Below are positions 34,882 through 46,300 of a stretch of 64,000 bases of DNA, in pieces. Each line of letters starts with the position of its first letter. Position 1 is the stretch's first letter. The translations under genes and the position numbers were made by a program. The notes below the pieces were generated by a model. It made no database searches. It was not told where the DNA came from and worked only from the letters and a program-made list of their open reading frames with translations. This stretch comes from Rhododendron vialii (Eukaryota > Streptophyta > Magnoliopsida > Ericales > Ericaceae): positions 43,290,501-43,354,500 of the forward strand of contig NC_080557.1 in the NCBI RefSeq assembly GCF_030253575.1, read 5' to 3'.

Positions 34882-35110
34882 AGGAAAATTAGTGTCTCAA
34901 CAACTGGGTCCTGTTGTATAGGTCTCTGCTGTTGTTTACGAAACTACTATTTTTTTGCTTGAAAAGGAATAAGAAGTAATTATTTACTCGTTTCCTAGTT
35001 CGGAACATAAAAAAAGGGTGAGGAAATTAACAAACAAAAATTGTTGAGTAATGTTTAACCTGTTTTATGCTCTCGTAGTTATTTGATATTCTTTCCTATT
35101 TTGTCTACGA

Positions 35111-35508
35111 AAAGTCTACGGTTCCCGACCGAAGGGATATTGATCGGTTCCCGACGGCACGCCGGGCCCACTCCGGCCACCGGACGGCTGATCCGAGCCG
35201 TCCAAAAATTCTAAAAAAGAAGAGTGGGTCAGCTTGAGAATCAATGGCATCCGATGTGTGTAGGTGCTCGATCCAAACACTCAATTTTTTGTATATACAT
35301 GTAAAAATACATATATATACAAAAAATGGAGTATTTGGATTGAGCACTTACACACATCAGATGCCGTTAATTCTCGCGCTAGCCCCCTCATTTTCTTTTT
35401 TAGAATTTTTGTACGGCTCGGATCAGCCGTCCGGTGGCCAGAGTGGGCCCGGCGTGCCGTCGGGAACTGATCGGTATCTCTTTCCGGTCAGGAACTGTAG
35501 CACCGCTC
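35111..35508. mobile_element. Mutator-like foldback MITE (CGTCCGGTGGCC family)
   Basis: TTTTGTCTACGA is repeated outside both ends (35099-35110, 35509-35520). Outer ends GTTCCCGACCG.../...CGGTCAGGAAC pair. Inner arms pair around CCGGGCCCACTC(T)GGCCACCGGACGGCTGATCC and a central aaaaaatgg/cattttt loop. Same family as 38971-39294 and 62098-62290. Confidence 0.85.
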
Positions 35509-35529
35509 TTTTGTCTACGAATTGCGAAC

Positions 35530-35755
35530 AATTGGGGGGCCGCTTGAGAAGCGAACCAGCCAGGGAAGGATACAGTCCAGTCTGTGTATCTAAGCCGTCC
35601 AAAAGTGTTTTGGACGGTCCAGATTTGTTCGGGTACATTTTTATTACAAAATATGTAAAACACCTCCGAACAAATTTGAGCCGTCCAAAATACTTTTGGA
35701 TGGCTTAGATGCAAAAATTGGACCAAACTGGTCCGGGCGGACTGGCCAGGATCCG
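35530..35755. mobile_element. Short inverted-repeat element next to the foldback
   Basis: TCTAAGCCGTCCAAAAGTGTTTTGGACGG pairs with CCGTCCAAAATACTTTTGGATGGCTTAGA, with FG-like loop cttcgg/ccgaac words between. CCAGCC.../...GGACTGGCC mark the likely outer ends. No clear target duplication. Confidence 0.6.
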
Positions 35756-35759
35756 ACCC

Positions 35760-36359
35760 CGCATCTCAATATGTCTGTAACGAGTAGATGTTTGTACTAG
35801 TTCTTAGGGAAAAATGGATTTTCATTTTTTTTTAAACGGCAAAAGAAAAAATTCCGTTAATCTTTGAAATTGTTACAAAGATTAATAGGACAGCAATAAT
35901 GACATTGTATTCCTAACAAAGCTAAGAATAATCATTTGTCCAGTCCGAGACCCAATCTCTCGATTGGCAAGGAGCCAACCATAGACACCCAAAAGATAAA
36001 AAGTCCACACCTAAAGGGCTGAAGCCCGAAACATCTAATGAGCCAAGTCCAAAACTCAGTTCAACCGTCATTTTCCCTTACTCTATTTAACAAGTTCAAC
36101 CGTCATTTTCCCTTACTCTATTTAACAAGAATGTACCCAGTTCAATACTGCTAAATGCATTAATAAGAGAGTGAAACCATCCCGTAGTCCGGGAGCACCG
36201 TCACGTGGTGCTCCCGGACCACTCCACAATCATACATTCGCGTAGAGTCCACGATTAAGTATATGAATCTCACACAAATGTGTGGTTATGAAGTGATCCG
36301 AAACACCACATAGTCGTTCTTCTGGACTAATGAATAATTACTCAATAAGTGAGAGATGC
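35760..36359. other. Intergenic with dispersed-repeat fragment
   Basis: A phrase CAACCGTCATTTTCCCTTACTCTATTTAACAAG is duplicated in tandem (about 36061-36130). At 36176-36345 lies a member of the GTGGTGCTC dispersed family, containing an inverted GGGAGCACCGTCACGTGGTGCTCCC hairpin. No gene. Confidence 0.65.
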
Positions 36360-36677
36360 GTGAAATTTAGTCCGTTGATGTGTGTAGAACCAGAGGTGCT
36401 ACCTCTGTCCTATTCGGTTTCCTTTTCATGTTTAAGGTTTTCCTTAAGTCTGTTGGGTTTGAGAGAGTTTTCTATAAACATGACCCTGGGAGCTCTAGGC
36501 CTAGGGTTTTAGTTCTAGTTGTGAGTGTTTGTTGGTTCGTTCCTTAATTTCTCCTCCTCAAAAGTAAAACTCTTGTATTGCATTTTTCTTCTGCTTCTTA
36601 CATTCCACATACAACTCCAATAGCTCAAGCTCGCACACCTAAACTCTATCTTTCTCCGCGACAAAGACTGTTTCTCA

Positions 36678-37011
36678 ATGCCGAAAGTAGGCAGTGGACC
36701 GGCGACCGTCAAACCAGAAACTAATGATCACGACGATCCCATGTTTCGCAAACAGAACTCTACCAAGGGAGTCAAGGAATCCAGAAGATCAAGACTATCA
36801 TCGCCGACAAAATTTCTCAAGCGCGTCGGCGATAAGATTACTGCGTCTCTGAATTTTTTTTCATGATACTTCATCAGCAAAACCTAAACGAGCAAAAGCT
36901 CCGAGGGATACTACGTACCGGGATGAAGCCATAGTTGAGTGCATGAAGTTCACAACTGAGTGCATCGTAGCGCTCATAACTGAGTGCATAGAGTCCGATT
37001 GGGATATCTGA
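36678..37011 (+). pseudogene. Broken small ORF, copy B
   Basis: It opens MPKVGSGPATVKPETNDHDD and continues through STKGVKESRRSRLSSPTKFLKRVGDKITASLNF. It stops at 36864-36866 after a frameshift in a T run where copy A has RSRKSFTSR. The remaining frame (from 36865) reads DTSSAKPKRAKAP..., then EAIVECMKFTTECIVALITECIESDWDI and a stop at 37009-37011. The two copies together suggest an ancestral protein of about 115 residues. Family not recognised. The second half is a probable amphipathic or membrane-associated helix. Confidence 0.6.
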
Positions 37012-37268
37012 TTCCGCACCTACGTACAAGTTCTTGTTAATGTACTTCTTGCAGTGCAAATTACCGGAGACTGGCAATAAAATTTGTTGCCAAAACACTA
37101 GTTGGTAGGGTACTTAGGATCGATTCCTCCTTAATTAATTTGACTTATTTTTGTCTCTTCTCAATTTCTTTTACTTTTAGGTTTTTATTGTTTTTTTCGG
37201 TTCGTCCTGACAAAAGAAATTGAAAAAAGAAAAATAGTGGAGTATACCAAAGCTTAAAAAACACTATA

Positions 37269-37483
37269 CCTCCGTTCCAAAATGTTTGTTCGGTCCGCAA
37301 AACGATGACTAAAAAATAATGCATTTCTTTCAAGAAAAAATTCAATTTTTTTTCATAAATTAAAAGAAGTCGTCAGTATCTAGTGAATTGTTGAAAAAAA
37401 ATTAATTTTTTTTAACAAAAATTGTATTATTTTTACATCCTTGTTTTGTGGTCCGGGCAAAAACATTTATGGGATGGAGGGAG
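37269..37483. mobile_element. Stowaway-type MITE in duplication copy B
   Basis: Ends CCTCCGTTCCAAAATGTTTG and ...ACATTTATGGGATGGAGGGAG, flanked by TA (37267-37268, 37484-37485). Copy A of the surrounding duplication is an empty site. Confidence 0.9.
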
Positions 37484-37639
37484 TAGTTTAAGAACAGATC
37501 TTGACTTATGTTTGTCCTTTCTAATTTTTTTCAAGTTTTGGTCTCTCTTTTTTTCTTAGTTTTCTTGTCAAGAAGAATAGCAAAAGTCAAATATTAATCC
37601 CAATTTACGATTAATTTCAAAATTAGAGATGTAGATATG

Positions 37640-37995
37640 ATACACTTACGGGTGGAAATTTCTGACAAAACACGAATCCGACACGCAGTTGGCAGATTAA
37701 GGTTAGCTATTTCTAACACGAAACACGAATATAACACGACACGATAACACAAAAAGCTAAACAAGTCAGGTTAGAGTTGAGAGAATTTGGACACGAACAT
37801 GAGATGACATGACACGACGCGAGATGAGAGTTGATGAGATGACACGATAACACGACACAAACCCGACTCGAAGTTAACAAGTTAGGGTCGGCTTTTTCTG
37901 ATATGAATCACGAAACGACACGATAACACGAAAAACTAAACATGTTGGGTTAGGCTTGAAAGAATTTTAACGCAACACAAACACGACACAATACA
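37640..37995. repeat. ACACGA-rich repeat region
   Basis: Degenerate repeats of ACACGACACGATAACACGAAAAACTAAAC type occur about three times at roughly 100-180 bp spacing. Probably an old TIR element, but ends and target duplication were not resolved. Confidence 0.5.
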
Positions 37996-38673
37996 ATGCC
38001 CAACCAGGACACTAAAATAATAGAGACTCAAATAACACGTACTGATCCAAACTGCCAAGCACAAAAACTGCCGCGCCAATTGAGCTATAATTTGATTATT
38101 TTGACTTGGTACCAAAAAGGATTGTGTTTGCTTTGGGTTTCTAAAACCAACGCCTCTTTATACGTACGGTCCCTAATGACTTCTGTCTTCAATTACTCTC
38201 GTTTCTCTATCGATTTCTCTCCATTTTATTACCCAAAAAATTTCACTCGAAACCGAAACCCAACAGATCAGTTCTTTATCCTCATTCGGACTTCAAATTG
38301 GGTCCAAAACCCGGCCCAGGATGACGTTTCAAAGGCTGGGTTGGCCTCAAACAGGGCTGTGAATTTTGATAACTGGTACGTCCTGAACCCAGAATTCTTT
38401 CTTCTTCTTAAGATTTTATCCTTTTGATTAATTTCGATGAGAGAATTTAAAAAAGTTAAATGATTTGATCCAAAAAGTTACAAAATTTATAAAGAACACA
38501 AAACCAAAATTATAGTTTCCCCCCATTTTTTGTTTGCATAATTTACGTTCTTTATTCCTCTTGGAATTGAGAGAAGTAAAAACTAATTTTTTAAGAAAGA
38601 TTTTCGCACTCTCCAAATTACTAACCTCACTCCAAAAGAAGAGTGTTAAAATCAATTCCCTCCTCTAAAACTA
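37996..38673. other. Intergenic, no gene supported
   Basis: A 143-codon open frame (37996-38427) has no recognisable motif and unremarkable composition, and a TE-like repeat precedes it. I do not call it a gene. Confidence 0.45.
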
Positions 38674-39400
38674 GGAATCAGATCCAGTTCAGTTTTTTTT
38701 GTTCAATTTTGGGTCCTTTCCGGATCCACAACAATGATTGAAACTGTTTATTTTTTTAGAGCCCACCGAAGAATATTAATCACGTCAAAAATCACGTTGA
38801 TCTAATACCATTTGATATGATTTCGAAATGCATTAAACTTCATATACTTGTGTTACATGGGTTGTAATCTAGTGTTGCACACGTGTTTTTTTTTCAAACT
38901 TAATGCATTTCAAAATCATATCAAATAGTTTCGGATTAATTAATGTGATTTTTGACATGGTTAATATATTGAAAATCCTATATGTACCGACCATTTTTGT
39001 AGGGAAACCGTACCGACGGCCGTGCGCAGCCGTCTCCGGCCACCGGACGGCCGATCCGAGCGGTCCAAAAATTTTATAAAAAAAAACCGAGGGGCCCAAC
39101 GTGGGAATCAACGGCATCCGATGTGTGTAGGGTACTTGATCTAAACACCCTTTTTTCGTGTATATATGTATACCTCGGTTTTTTTTAAAAAATTTTTTGG
39201 ACGGCTCGGATCGGCCGTCCGGTGGCCGGAGACGGCCGCGCGCGGCCGTCGGTATACCGTCGGTATGCTCCGGTCGGTGTAAATAGCAGTACTCTTAATA
39301 TATTCGGCAGGCTCTTAAAAAGGAATTGTTTCGATCATTGTTGTGGGCACCCAAAATTGGACCGGACTGGACCAAAAAAAACTGAACTGGATCTGACTCC
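38674..39400. mobile_element. Mutator-like MITE carrying a nested MITE
   Basis: A perfect 9-bp duplication CTAAAACTA flanks it (38665-38673, 39401-39409). Ends GGAATCAGATCCAGTTCAG and CTGAACTGGATCTGACTCC are inverted repeats; inner words CCACAACAATGAT / ATCATTGTTGTGG also pair. A second MITE sits inside at 38971-39294. Confidence 0.9.
38971..39294. mobile_element. Nested foldback MITE (CGTCCGGTGGCC family)
   Basis: TTAATATATT is repeated on both sides (38961-38970, 39295-39304). Arms contain CGTCTCCGGCCACCGGACGG and its complement. It belongs to the same family as 35111-35508. Confidence 0.88.
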
Positions 39401-39409
39401 CTAAAACTA

Positions 39410-39886
39410 TCTATCTTCTTCTTCTAAACTATGAGTATCTTTTAGACTCAAAATGTAAAGAATCACAAGAAAAATATATCTTAATGTAATTCTCTTACCG
39501 ACTTACGAAATACAGTACTCAACTACTAACTTATTAAAAATAAGAAATACTCCACTAATTAAAGACACGAAGAAGAATTATATATTGATACTGTAATATC
39601 GGATCCAAAAAATCTTTAGCCGCTTGGTTGGTGTCGATTTTTCTGAATTAAAAAAATGGGCAAAATCGCTTAGCTGGTTCAATTTTACTAGTTGTATTCA
39701 ACACCAAACCTGGCCCTCCTCTTAATAAAACCCACATCGATCTCTGATAGTCAAAATTAAATCTCCTGTAGTCTCAGCTAGCTGCCTTCCTTCTTTTAGC
39801 TTCTCATTCACTGTTCCCAACCCCCCCTTCATATTCTTTCTCCACCTTTTTTAGTAAGACCCCAATTTCTCCATGCGGGTAAACTA

Positions 39887-39927
<41 letters not shown>

Positions 39928-41120
39928 GACACAACTTGAGTGAGCAAGATAGTAATATATTACATGTATGTGAGTTTAGAAACTGCAAACCCTGCTAGTT
40001 TGCTAGCCTTTGATCTGATTTTTGAGAAAAAAAGAATGCAGATTAGGTATACTTTAAAAGCTGGATCCTTGTTACTTTGCTAGCTTTGATCGATTGACCA
40101 ACATTTAAGCAACACTCATCTAATATTTTTTTGGTGATTAAATGTTTTAGTTGAATTTTATAAAACTACTGGTAGTCGAGATTAAGGGTGGTAAAGCACA
40201 CACATCATCCCCCTTTTAAAAGGACCCAAAAGCTACACAAGCTTTATTTTGTGTGTATGGTACTATGTTCTTCGATGACATATAAAGAGAGATCAAAGAA
40301 AGTGCATCATCGATCAACTTCAAAATCAGAGAGAGTTCCAACCTTTCTAAACTCAAATTTCATCACGATGTACTCTTGCAGATCCGAACAGTCCATTGCC
40401 AATAATGGAGGAGCTATGTTGGGGGTTGGGGGGCCCCCGGCCCCGACTTCCCGAGCCCCCGAGTTCTACAATTTTTATTTTGTATATATCTTATTTTGAA
40501 TATTATTGATTATTATTCGTGTATAGCTACTTATAATCTTAATAATTTCAGTTTGATTTTATAAAAAATCGGCTATGTTACATTCTCATTTCTCAATTTC
40601 TTTCATAAATAAAAATAAATAAAAATAAGAACGTGACAGTTGAAGTAGCTTGAAGAAAACAACAAAATGATTGGTAAAATTTTAACTACATTAGGTTTAG
40701 AATCATTTTAATGTACAAATGTAATATATTGGTATACAAAAAAATTATAAAATAAAAAGTATATATATGTTCCGTTAACAAATATATATGCCTACAAAGC
40801 CGGCTCCTCTGTATTCAAAATCCTATCTCCGCCACTGATTGCGAAGATGAATTCTAAATCATAGATAGCCGGACGACTCGAATGACGCAGTACATCGCTG
40901 CAGAAATGCTGAAAAGGAACTAACCTAGGGGAACATGAACTTATAAAATAATTAATGTACCATGCGTTAAGTAGATTGTTCTTTCGGCGATTGCGACCAA
41001 CCAACCAGCCTTCGTGCATGGTTTCGAATCACAGGTTCCTATCAACCAAACAGAGACCCCAAATGGATTCCCCACTAATTTCCTACCAATTCTCTCCTAA
41101 ACCTTCCTCACATTCATCTC
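39410..41120. other. CYP86A1 upstream intergenic region
   Basis: AT-rich. It contains a (CT)n tract at 39891-39927 with a pyrimidine-rich flank and a CCCCGA/GGGGCC-rich patch at about 40420-40460. That patch resembles hAT-type terminal sequence, but I could not pair the ends. No coding region was recognised. Confidence 0.5.
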
Positions 41121-41126
41121 TCTCTC

Positions 41127-41133
41127 TATATAT
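41127..41133 (+). promoter_or_regulatory. Likely TATA box of CYP86A1
   Basis: TATATAT within a CT-rich context, about 135 bp upstream of the ATG. This leaves room for a leader of about 100 nt rich in CT and CCACTACCACCACTC. Confidence 0.55.
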
Positions 41134-41262
41134 CCTCTAGTCTTCCCCTCTCCTCTCTCTATCTCTCATGCTCAACTCCCATATGCTGCAACAAGTAAAA
41201 CTTCAGCACATAAAACAGCCACCTCAATTTCTCTCTCCTATACTACCACTACCACCACTCTC

Positions 41263-42828
41263 ATGGAAAACCCCCTCTTCCTCTTTGCCACGGCGACAGC
41301 TGTCACGTCAGCGTATCTCTTTTGGTTCTTTCTCCTGGCTCGTACACTCACCGGCCCAAAAGTCTGGCCCATCGTCGGAAGCCTTCCTTCTCTCTTCGTC
41401 AACCGGAGGCGATTCCACGACTGGGTGGCCGAAAACCTCCACTCGACGGGCACCGCAGCCACGTACCAAACCTCCACCATTTGCATTCCCTTTCTCGCAC
41501 GCAGGCTAGGGTTCTACACCGTCACATGCCACCCCAAGAACATCGAGCACGTGCTCCGAACCCGGTTCGACAACTACCCTAAAGGTCCCACGTGGCAAAC
41601 CGCGTTTCACGATCTCTTGGGTCAAGGCATTTTCAACAGCGACGGCGACACGTGGCTGATCCAGCGCAAAACCGCCGCGCTCGAGTTCACCACCCGGACC
41701 CTGAGACAAGCCATGGCCCGGTGGGTGAGCCGGACCATTAAAACGCGCCTCTGGCGCATTTTAGAGAAAGCGTCTTTCGAAAATACCCCCGTCGATTTAC
41801 AAGACTTGTTGCTCCGCCTAACCTTCGATAACATATGCGGGCTTACCTTCGGTAAAGACCCAGAGACGCTCTCCCCGGATCTACCCGAGAACCCGTTCGC
41901 AACCGCGTTCGACTCCGCCACTGAAGCCACCCTCCAACGGTTGCTCTACCCGGGTTTCCTATGGCGGTTGAAGAAGATATTCGGGTTCGGAGCCGAATTC
42001 AGGTTAAAGAAGAGCCTCAACGTTATGGAAAATTACATGAGCGACGCTCTCGAGACAAGAAAGGAAACGCCGTCGGACGATCTGTTGTCTCGGTTCATGA
42101 AGAAGCGAGACGTCAACGGCGACTACTTCCCGAGCTCCGTCCTCAAACGGATCGCACTGAACTTCGTGCTCGCTGGCCGTGACACGTCGTCGGTCGCTAT
42201 GAGCTGGTTTTTCTGGCTGGTCATGAACGACAAACGGGTGGAGGAAAAAATCATTACCGAAATCAAGACGGTTTTGACCCAGACCCGCGGCAAAGATCCA
42301 CGGGCCTGGGTGGAAGACCCGTTAGTGTTCGACGAAGCGGATAAATTAACATACTTAAAAGCCGCGTTGGCCGAGACGTTGAGGCTGTACCCGTCGGTGC
42401 CGGAGGATTTCAAGTACGTTATCTCTGACGACGTCTTGCCGGACGGGACCCACGTACCGGCGGGGTCGACGGTGACGTACTCGATATATTCGGTGGGGAG
42501 GATGGAAACTATATGGGGGGAGGACTGCTTGGAGTTTAAACCGGAGAGGTGGTTGTCAGCTGAAGGAGACCGGTTCGAGCCGCCCGTGGACGGGTACAAG
42601 TTCGTGGCGTTCAATGCCGGTCCGAGGACTTGTTTGGGTAAGGACTTGGCTTACTTGCAAATGAAGTCAGTGGCTTCCGCCGTGTTGCTGAAGTACCGGT
42701 TGGTGCCAGTTCCTGGCCACCTGGTCGAGCAGAAGATGTCTCTCACGCTGTTTATGAAGTATGGTCTTCGTGTGTATTTGCAGGCTCGTGAGCTTGTAGC
42801 AGCTCCGGGGTCTGCCTCATTGGAATAG
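41263..42828 (+). CDS. CYP86A1: CYP86A1-type fatty-acid omega-hydroxylase P450
   Basis: Single-exon gene of 521 residues. It has an N-terminal membrane anchor (residues about 5-28), a proline hinge [12 protein letters not shown] (31-42), and I-helix AGRDTSS (304-310). The K-helix ETLR (371-374), PERW (427-430), and heme loop [14 protein letters not shown] with Cys457 as thiolate ligand follow. Stretches such as [30 protein letters not shown] and [12 protein letters not shown] mark CYP86A. The wording [23 protein letters not shown] and the C-terminal [10 protein letters not shown] favour the CYP86A1 (HORST) branch over CYP86A8-like. Members hydroxylate the terminal carbon of C16/C18 fatty acids at the ER, supplying omega-hydroxy acids for suberin. 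No truncation or motif loss was seen. It is convergent with PHT4;1, whose stop lies 556 bp downstream. Confidence 0.95.
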   Translation: MENPLFLFATATAVTSAYLFWFFLLARTLTGPKVWPIVGSLPSLFVNRRRFHDWVAENLHSTGTAATYQTSTICIPFLARRLGFYTVTCHPKNIEHVLRTRFDNYPKGPTWQTAFHDLLGQGIFNSDGDTWLIQRKTAALEFTTRTLRQAMARWVSRTIKTRLWRILEKASFENTPVDLQDLLLRLTFDNICGLTFGKDPETLSPDLPENPFATAFDSATEATLQRLLYPGFLWRLKKIFGFGAEFRLKKSLNVMENYMSDALETRKETPSDDLLSRFMKKRDVNGDYFPSSVLKRIALNFVLAGRDTSSVAMSWFFWLVMNDKRVEEKIITEIKTVLTQTRGKDPRAWVEDPLVFDEADKLTYLKAALAETLRLYPSVPEDFKYVISDDVLPDGTHVPAGSTVTYSIYSVGRMETIWGEDCLEFKPERWLSAEGDRFEPPVDGYKFVAFNAGPRTCLGKDLAYLQMKSVASAVLLKYRLVPVPGHLVEQKMSLTLFMKYGLRVYLQARELVAAPGSASLE

Positions 42829-43384
42829 GGTGAGGGCATGATTGTCTTTTCAAACTCTTTTTTTTTTTTTTTTCCTCTTCCATCAATTGTGAATTACACA
42901 AGGGCAGCTTGAGAGTGTAGTTGCTGTGTGAAAGGGCATATTTGTCATTTGGTTTGTGTTTACATTCGGATATACATATAATTAAAGGTAATGTATTATA
43001 AGAAAATGACATGTCTCGTAAAACAAAAAATAATTACTCAAAAAATACTAAGAATCTTTACAAGAGTGCAACTATACTGCAAATAATGTTGCAGTATTAT
43101 AAATTGGTGTGTTGGTATGTGGGTGTCATGACATGTACAAGTTGTGTCAATGATATTTTAGCATATTTATCATCCCCTCACGGAGATTGCACAGGGCATT
43201 CTTGTCATTCTCCTTCCGAGCTCTCCGCGTGGTGTTCAAAAAAATTCGGCCGCTCAAGCCAAACAACGAAATGAATGATCTTCCATTTTTCTCCCGTTCA
43301 ATTGATCTAACTTCTATCAATTTCTCTTGTCGGGGAGTGGAAAAGTCTGATTTTCCCCATCCTAATGAGCTATTCTTATGATTT
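42829..43384. other. Convergent 3' region of CYP86A1 and PHT4;1
   Basis: Contains a T-run at 42858-42874 and AATTAAAGGTAATG-type AT-rich sequence suited to 3' ends. No further gene is seen. Confidence 0.5.
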
Positions 43385-46300
43385 TTAGTCGATGATTTTC
43401 TCGCCGGTAGAGAAAAGGTTCCAGACCACTGTTCCAAAAAGATAGAGCCCGACCGAAACCTTGAAGACATCATCCCAAGAACCTGAAAAATTAGTGAAAG
43501 TCAGTCTACAAACAGATATGGCTAGTGATTTGGGATTATATATGGTTGAGAAACCATGGAGTAGACGACACCTCAATATACTAAAACACAATAGAATCTA
43601 AACTATCTATATACCATGAATTGGCCACATTCATGTGTTAGCTGAACCAATACCATGGTCTTCACCAAGATAACCCAACAACAGTACTAAAACTCCAATG
43701 AGAATTATACATGTATATTCATCCTCTTTATTTAGGTGAAACCCAACAACTTCTCGAACTCAGAGCGCCTGAGCCTGGCTTACACTTACTTGGTCTTGGC
43801 TTAACTTTGCTTTAGTATTTAAAGAGAGAGCTGAAGAACCATATAGGACTAATTTTCCCACCAACTATACCCAAGCATGAAGTAAAGACAAAAGAATCAA
43901 TGCCATGTCGATTTTGTTGGAATTTATTTATGTGGCTCACATGCCACATCAATCCTATTTATATTTTATACTAGTATCTATGTTCGTAACTAAAATATGG
44001 GTATTAGATTTAAATAAAATATTGCCTAAACAATTGGTACTATTCATGAAAAAGTTTGGTGACTATTTGTGAATAGATATGGTGACTATCCATGAATGGA
44101 TTTAGTGACCATTCATGTGTAAGGTTGCAACTATTAATGAATAGGTGCCTTATTACTTCTTTGATGGAAGAAAGTATGAAGGGTTATGTCCATTGGGAAA
44201 GGGTTCCAATCTATCTATATAAAGGCCTGTGATTACCATCAAGTTACAAGTGTGAAGAACATTTATATAGATTAGATTAGATTAGATTGGAAATCCTACC
44301 CATTGCTCTCCAAAATCAATTAGTGAGAGTTTGTGTTGGTGAAACATATTGGTTCAAGTTTGATTGATTTTCGGATTTCTCAAGACTTAAACACCATGAC
44401 AGAAGGTAAGTAGTTTTCCGCTGAGTATTGATTTTGATTCTCCCACATAGGTTTATCAGATTTGCCATACCAAATTTTGAGTAATAGCCCAGGGTTATGA
44501 GTCTCATGACTTGTACCTATTAAGGAGGTCTACAGAAAGAGAGCCTTGATTCATTTCAATGTCTCTCCCTAGAAACACAAAAACATGTGCTTAAACTCTT
44601 CAACTATGATAAGCAGAAATATATGCTTAGTGGACCGTTGGCAACTCTAGGATATTGCTATACCCTAATCTTGAAAGGTCTGGCAGGGTGAGATTGTTTG
44701 GCGGACAACTGGGAAGTCCCACACCCAAAAGCTCCAACTTCCAACAAAAAGACCTAGACGAGAGTTATGTTCATCTAGGTGTTTTGAATCATGTAAGGTG
44801 AGTTCTCCCTTCACATGAAAGAGACTGGAAGAAGATCACAGTTTACAGAAGACGGTCTAAACAGACTAAACTCTGAGTATTCAGAAGCACAACACATAGC
44901 TAATACATGGGCATATATATCAACTATGTTTGACATTTTTGTTCAGTGCAAGTAAAGTGAGGATAACAGACATACCATGTTGCAAGATGTAACCAGTTGC
45001 TGCTGTTCCAAAAACACCTGCCAGGACTCCAGCAGTATTGGATAAACCAAGCATTACCCCCTGCGGAATTAAATACCCGATCAGAGACACTAATTAGTTT
45101 ACCACCTTATGCTGTGCTTGGGCTTTGGATCTTAGATTTTCTTGAAGAGATTTGCAGATGGTGAAGAACAAAAAAACTAGCTTTATGGATCTCTTTTTCC
45201 TTTATCATCCACAAAACTCTCCTTGGATCTTGTTAAGAGTGACAGTATGAAGTTCAATCAAAACCATCAGAAACTCAGAGGACTCACATGGTATCCTGGA
45301 AGTAGACATTATAAGCATGACATGCAAGAAATCAAAAGAGAAGAAAAAAGCAAATGTAGTACTCACCGAATATCGAGGGGCAATATCTTGATGGTTTGAA
45401 TACAAACCAGACTGTGAGAATGCATCAGTTCCCTGTTTTTTAAGGAGAAATATGAACAACGAATGGGTCACAATTTGAAATAAACTTAACCAGAAGACTA
45501 GGACCATCAATTTGAAGCCTGTCTTGATGTGCAGGTAAAAGGTAAATGCAAAGAATTTTATTGGATTTTCTTTCCATTCTTTAGCCAACAAAACTCAAGG
45601 ATATAACAGAATAAAATGTTTTGAGAAGGAAAAGACAAGTTCAAACTAGGGCTGATATTGTCTTTCCATTTCTGGGAGGAAAAGCAGACCTGACTGCATG
45701 CCATGCACAAGACAGCCATTGCAGGAGAATTAACATGGCTCAACTGAGTTAGGAAAAAAGCAGGGCCAAGAAATCCAATGCTCTGCATGATCTGCAAGGA
45801 AAATTACAGAAGAACATACTTCAGAAACTTGGAGACACCACAATTTCCAAAACTGCAAGAAGTGAAAATGAATCTTACAACACAGAGACTCATTCAATTT
45901 GCATAAGCTATCATAAAATACTAGAAATGAGCTATACCTTCCGTACGATGGTCACAGATAAACCCTTGCTCACCAGCGTGTCTGCAATCCACCCACCAAG
46001 GTTTGCAGAAAATGCCATCGTCAGCCAAGGAAGTACACATAAGAGCCCAGAATCCGTGAGATTGAACTTCAAGACCTGTGGAAGATTAAAGGCTCGCTCT
46101 TCAGTCAATACATATTCATTAATTGCTCTTATCTAAAATGTTGACACCTATGGCAGCTTGGCAGTACCAGTTTTCATGTTCTCCAAAATGTCTAAAGTCC
46201 ACTCTCAAAATCATGTGAATTAAAAGGGTAAGAGGAGATCGTAGGTTTAGCCACAATATAATGCAACTAGAAGTCACAAGATAGTGGAAATTGGACACAA

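Larger units (their letters stand above)
36360..37520 (+). repeat. Inverted duplication, copy B (plus orientation)
   Basis: Reverse-complement match to 28850-29815, carrying the small ORF copy B and a Stowaway MITE (37269-37483) absent from copy A. The match resumes after the MITE with gtttaagaacagatcttgac. Confidence 0.85.

Noticed and set aside
34480-34962. 160-codon plus-strand frame
   Set aside because: Runs across the 34651-34881 MITE; no motif; composition explained by the element.
35244-35708. 154-codon plus-strand frame
   Set aside because: Translation of foldback MITE arms and the adjacent inverted repeat.
37996-38427. 143-codon plus-strand frame
   Set aside because: No recognisable domain, no gene context, overlaps repeat-derived sequence at its start.
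42123-42614. 163-codon frame antisense to CYP86A1
   Set aside because: Shadow of a GC-rich single-exon gene; no independent support.
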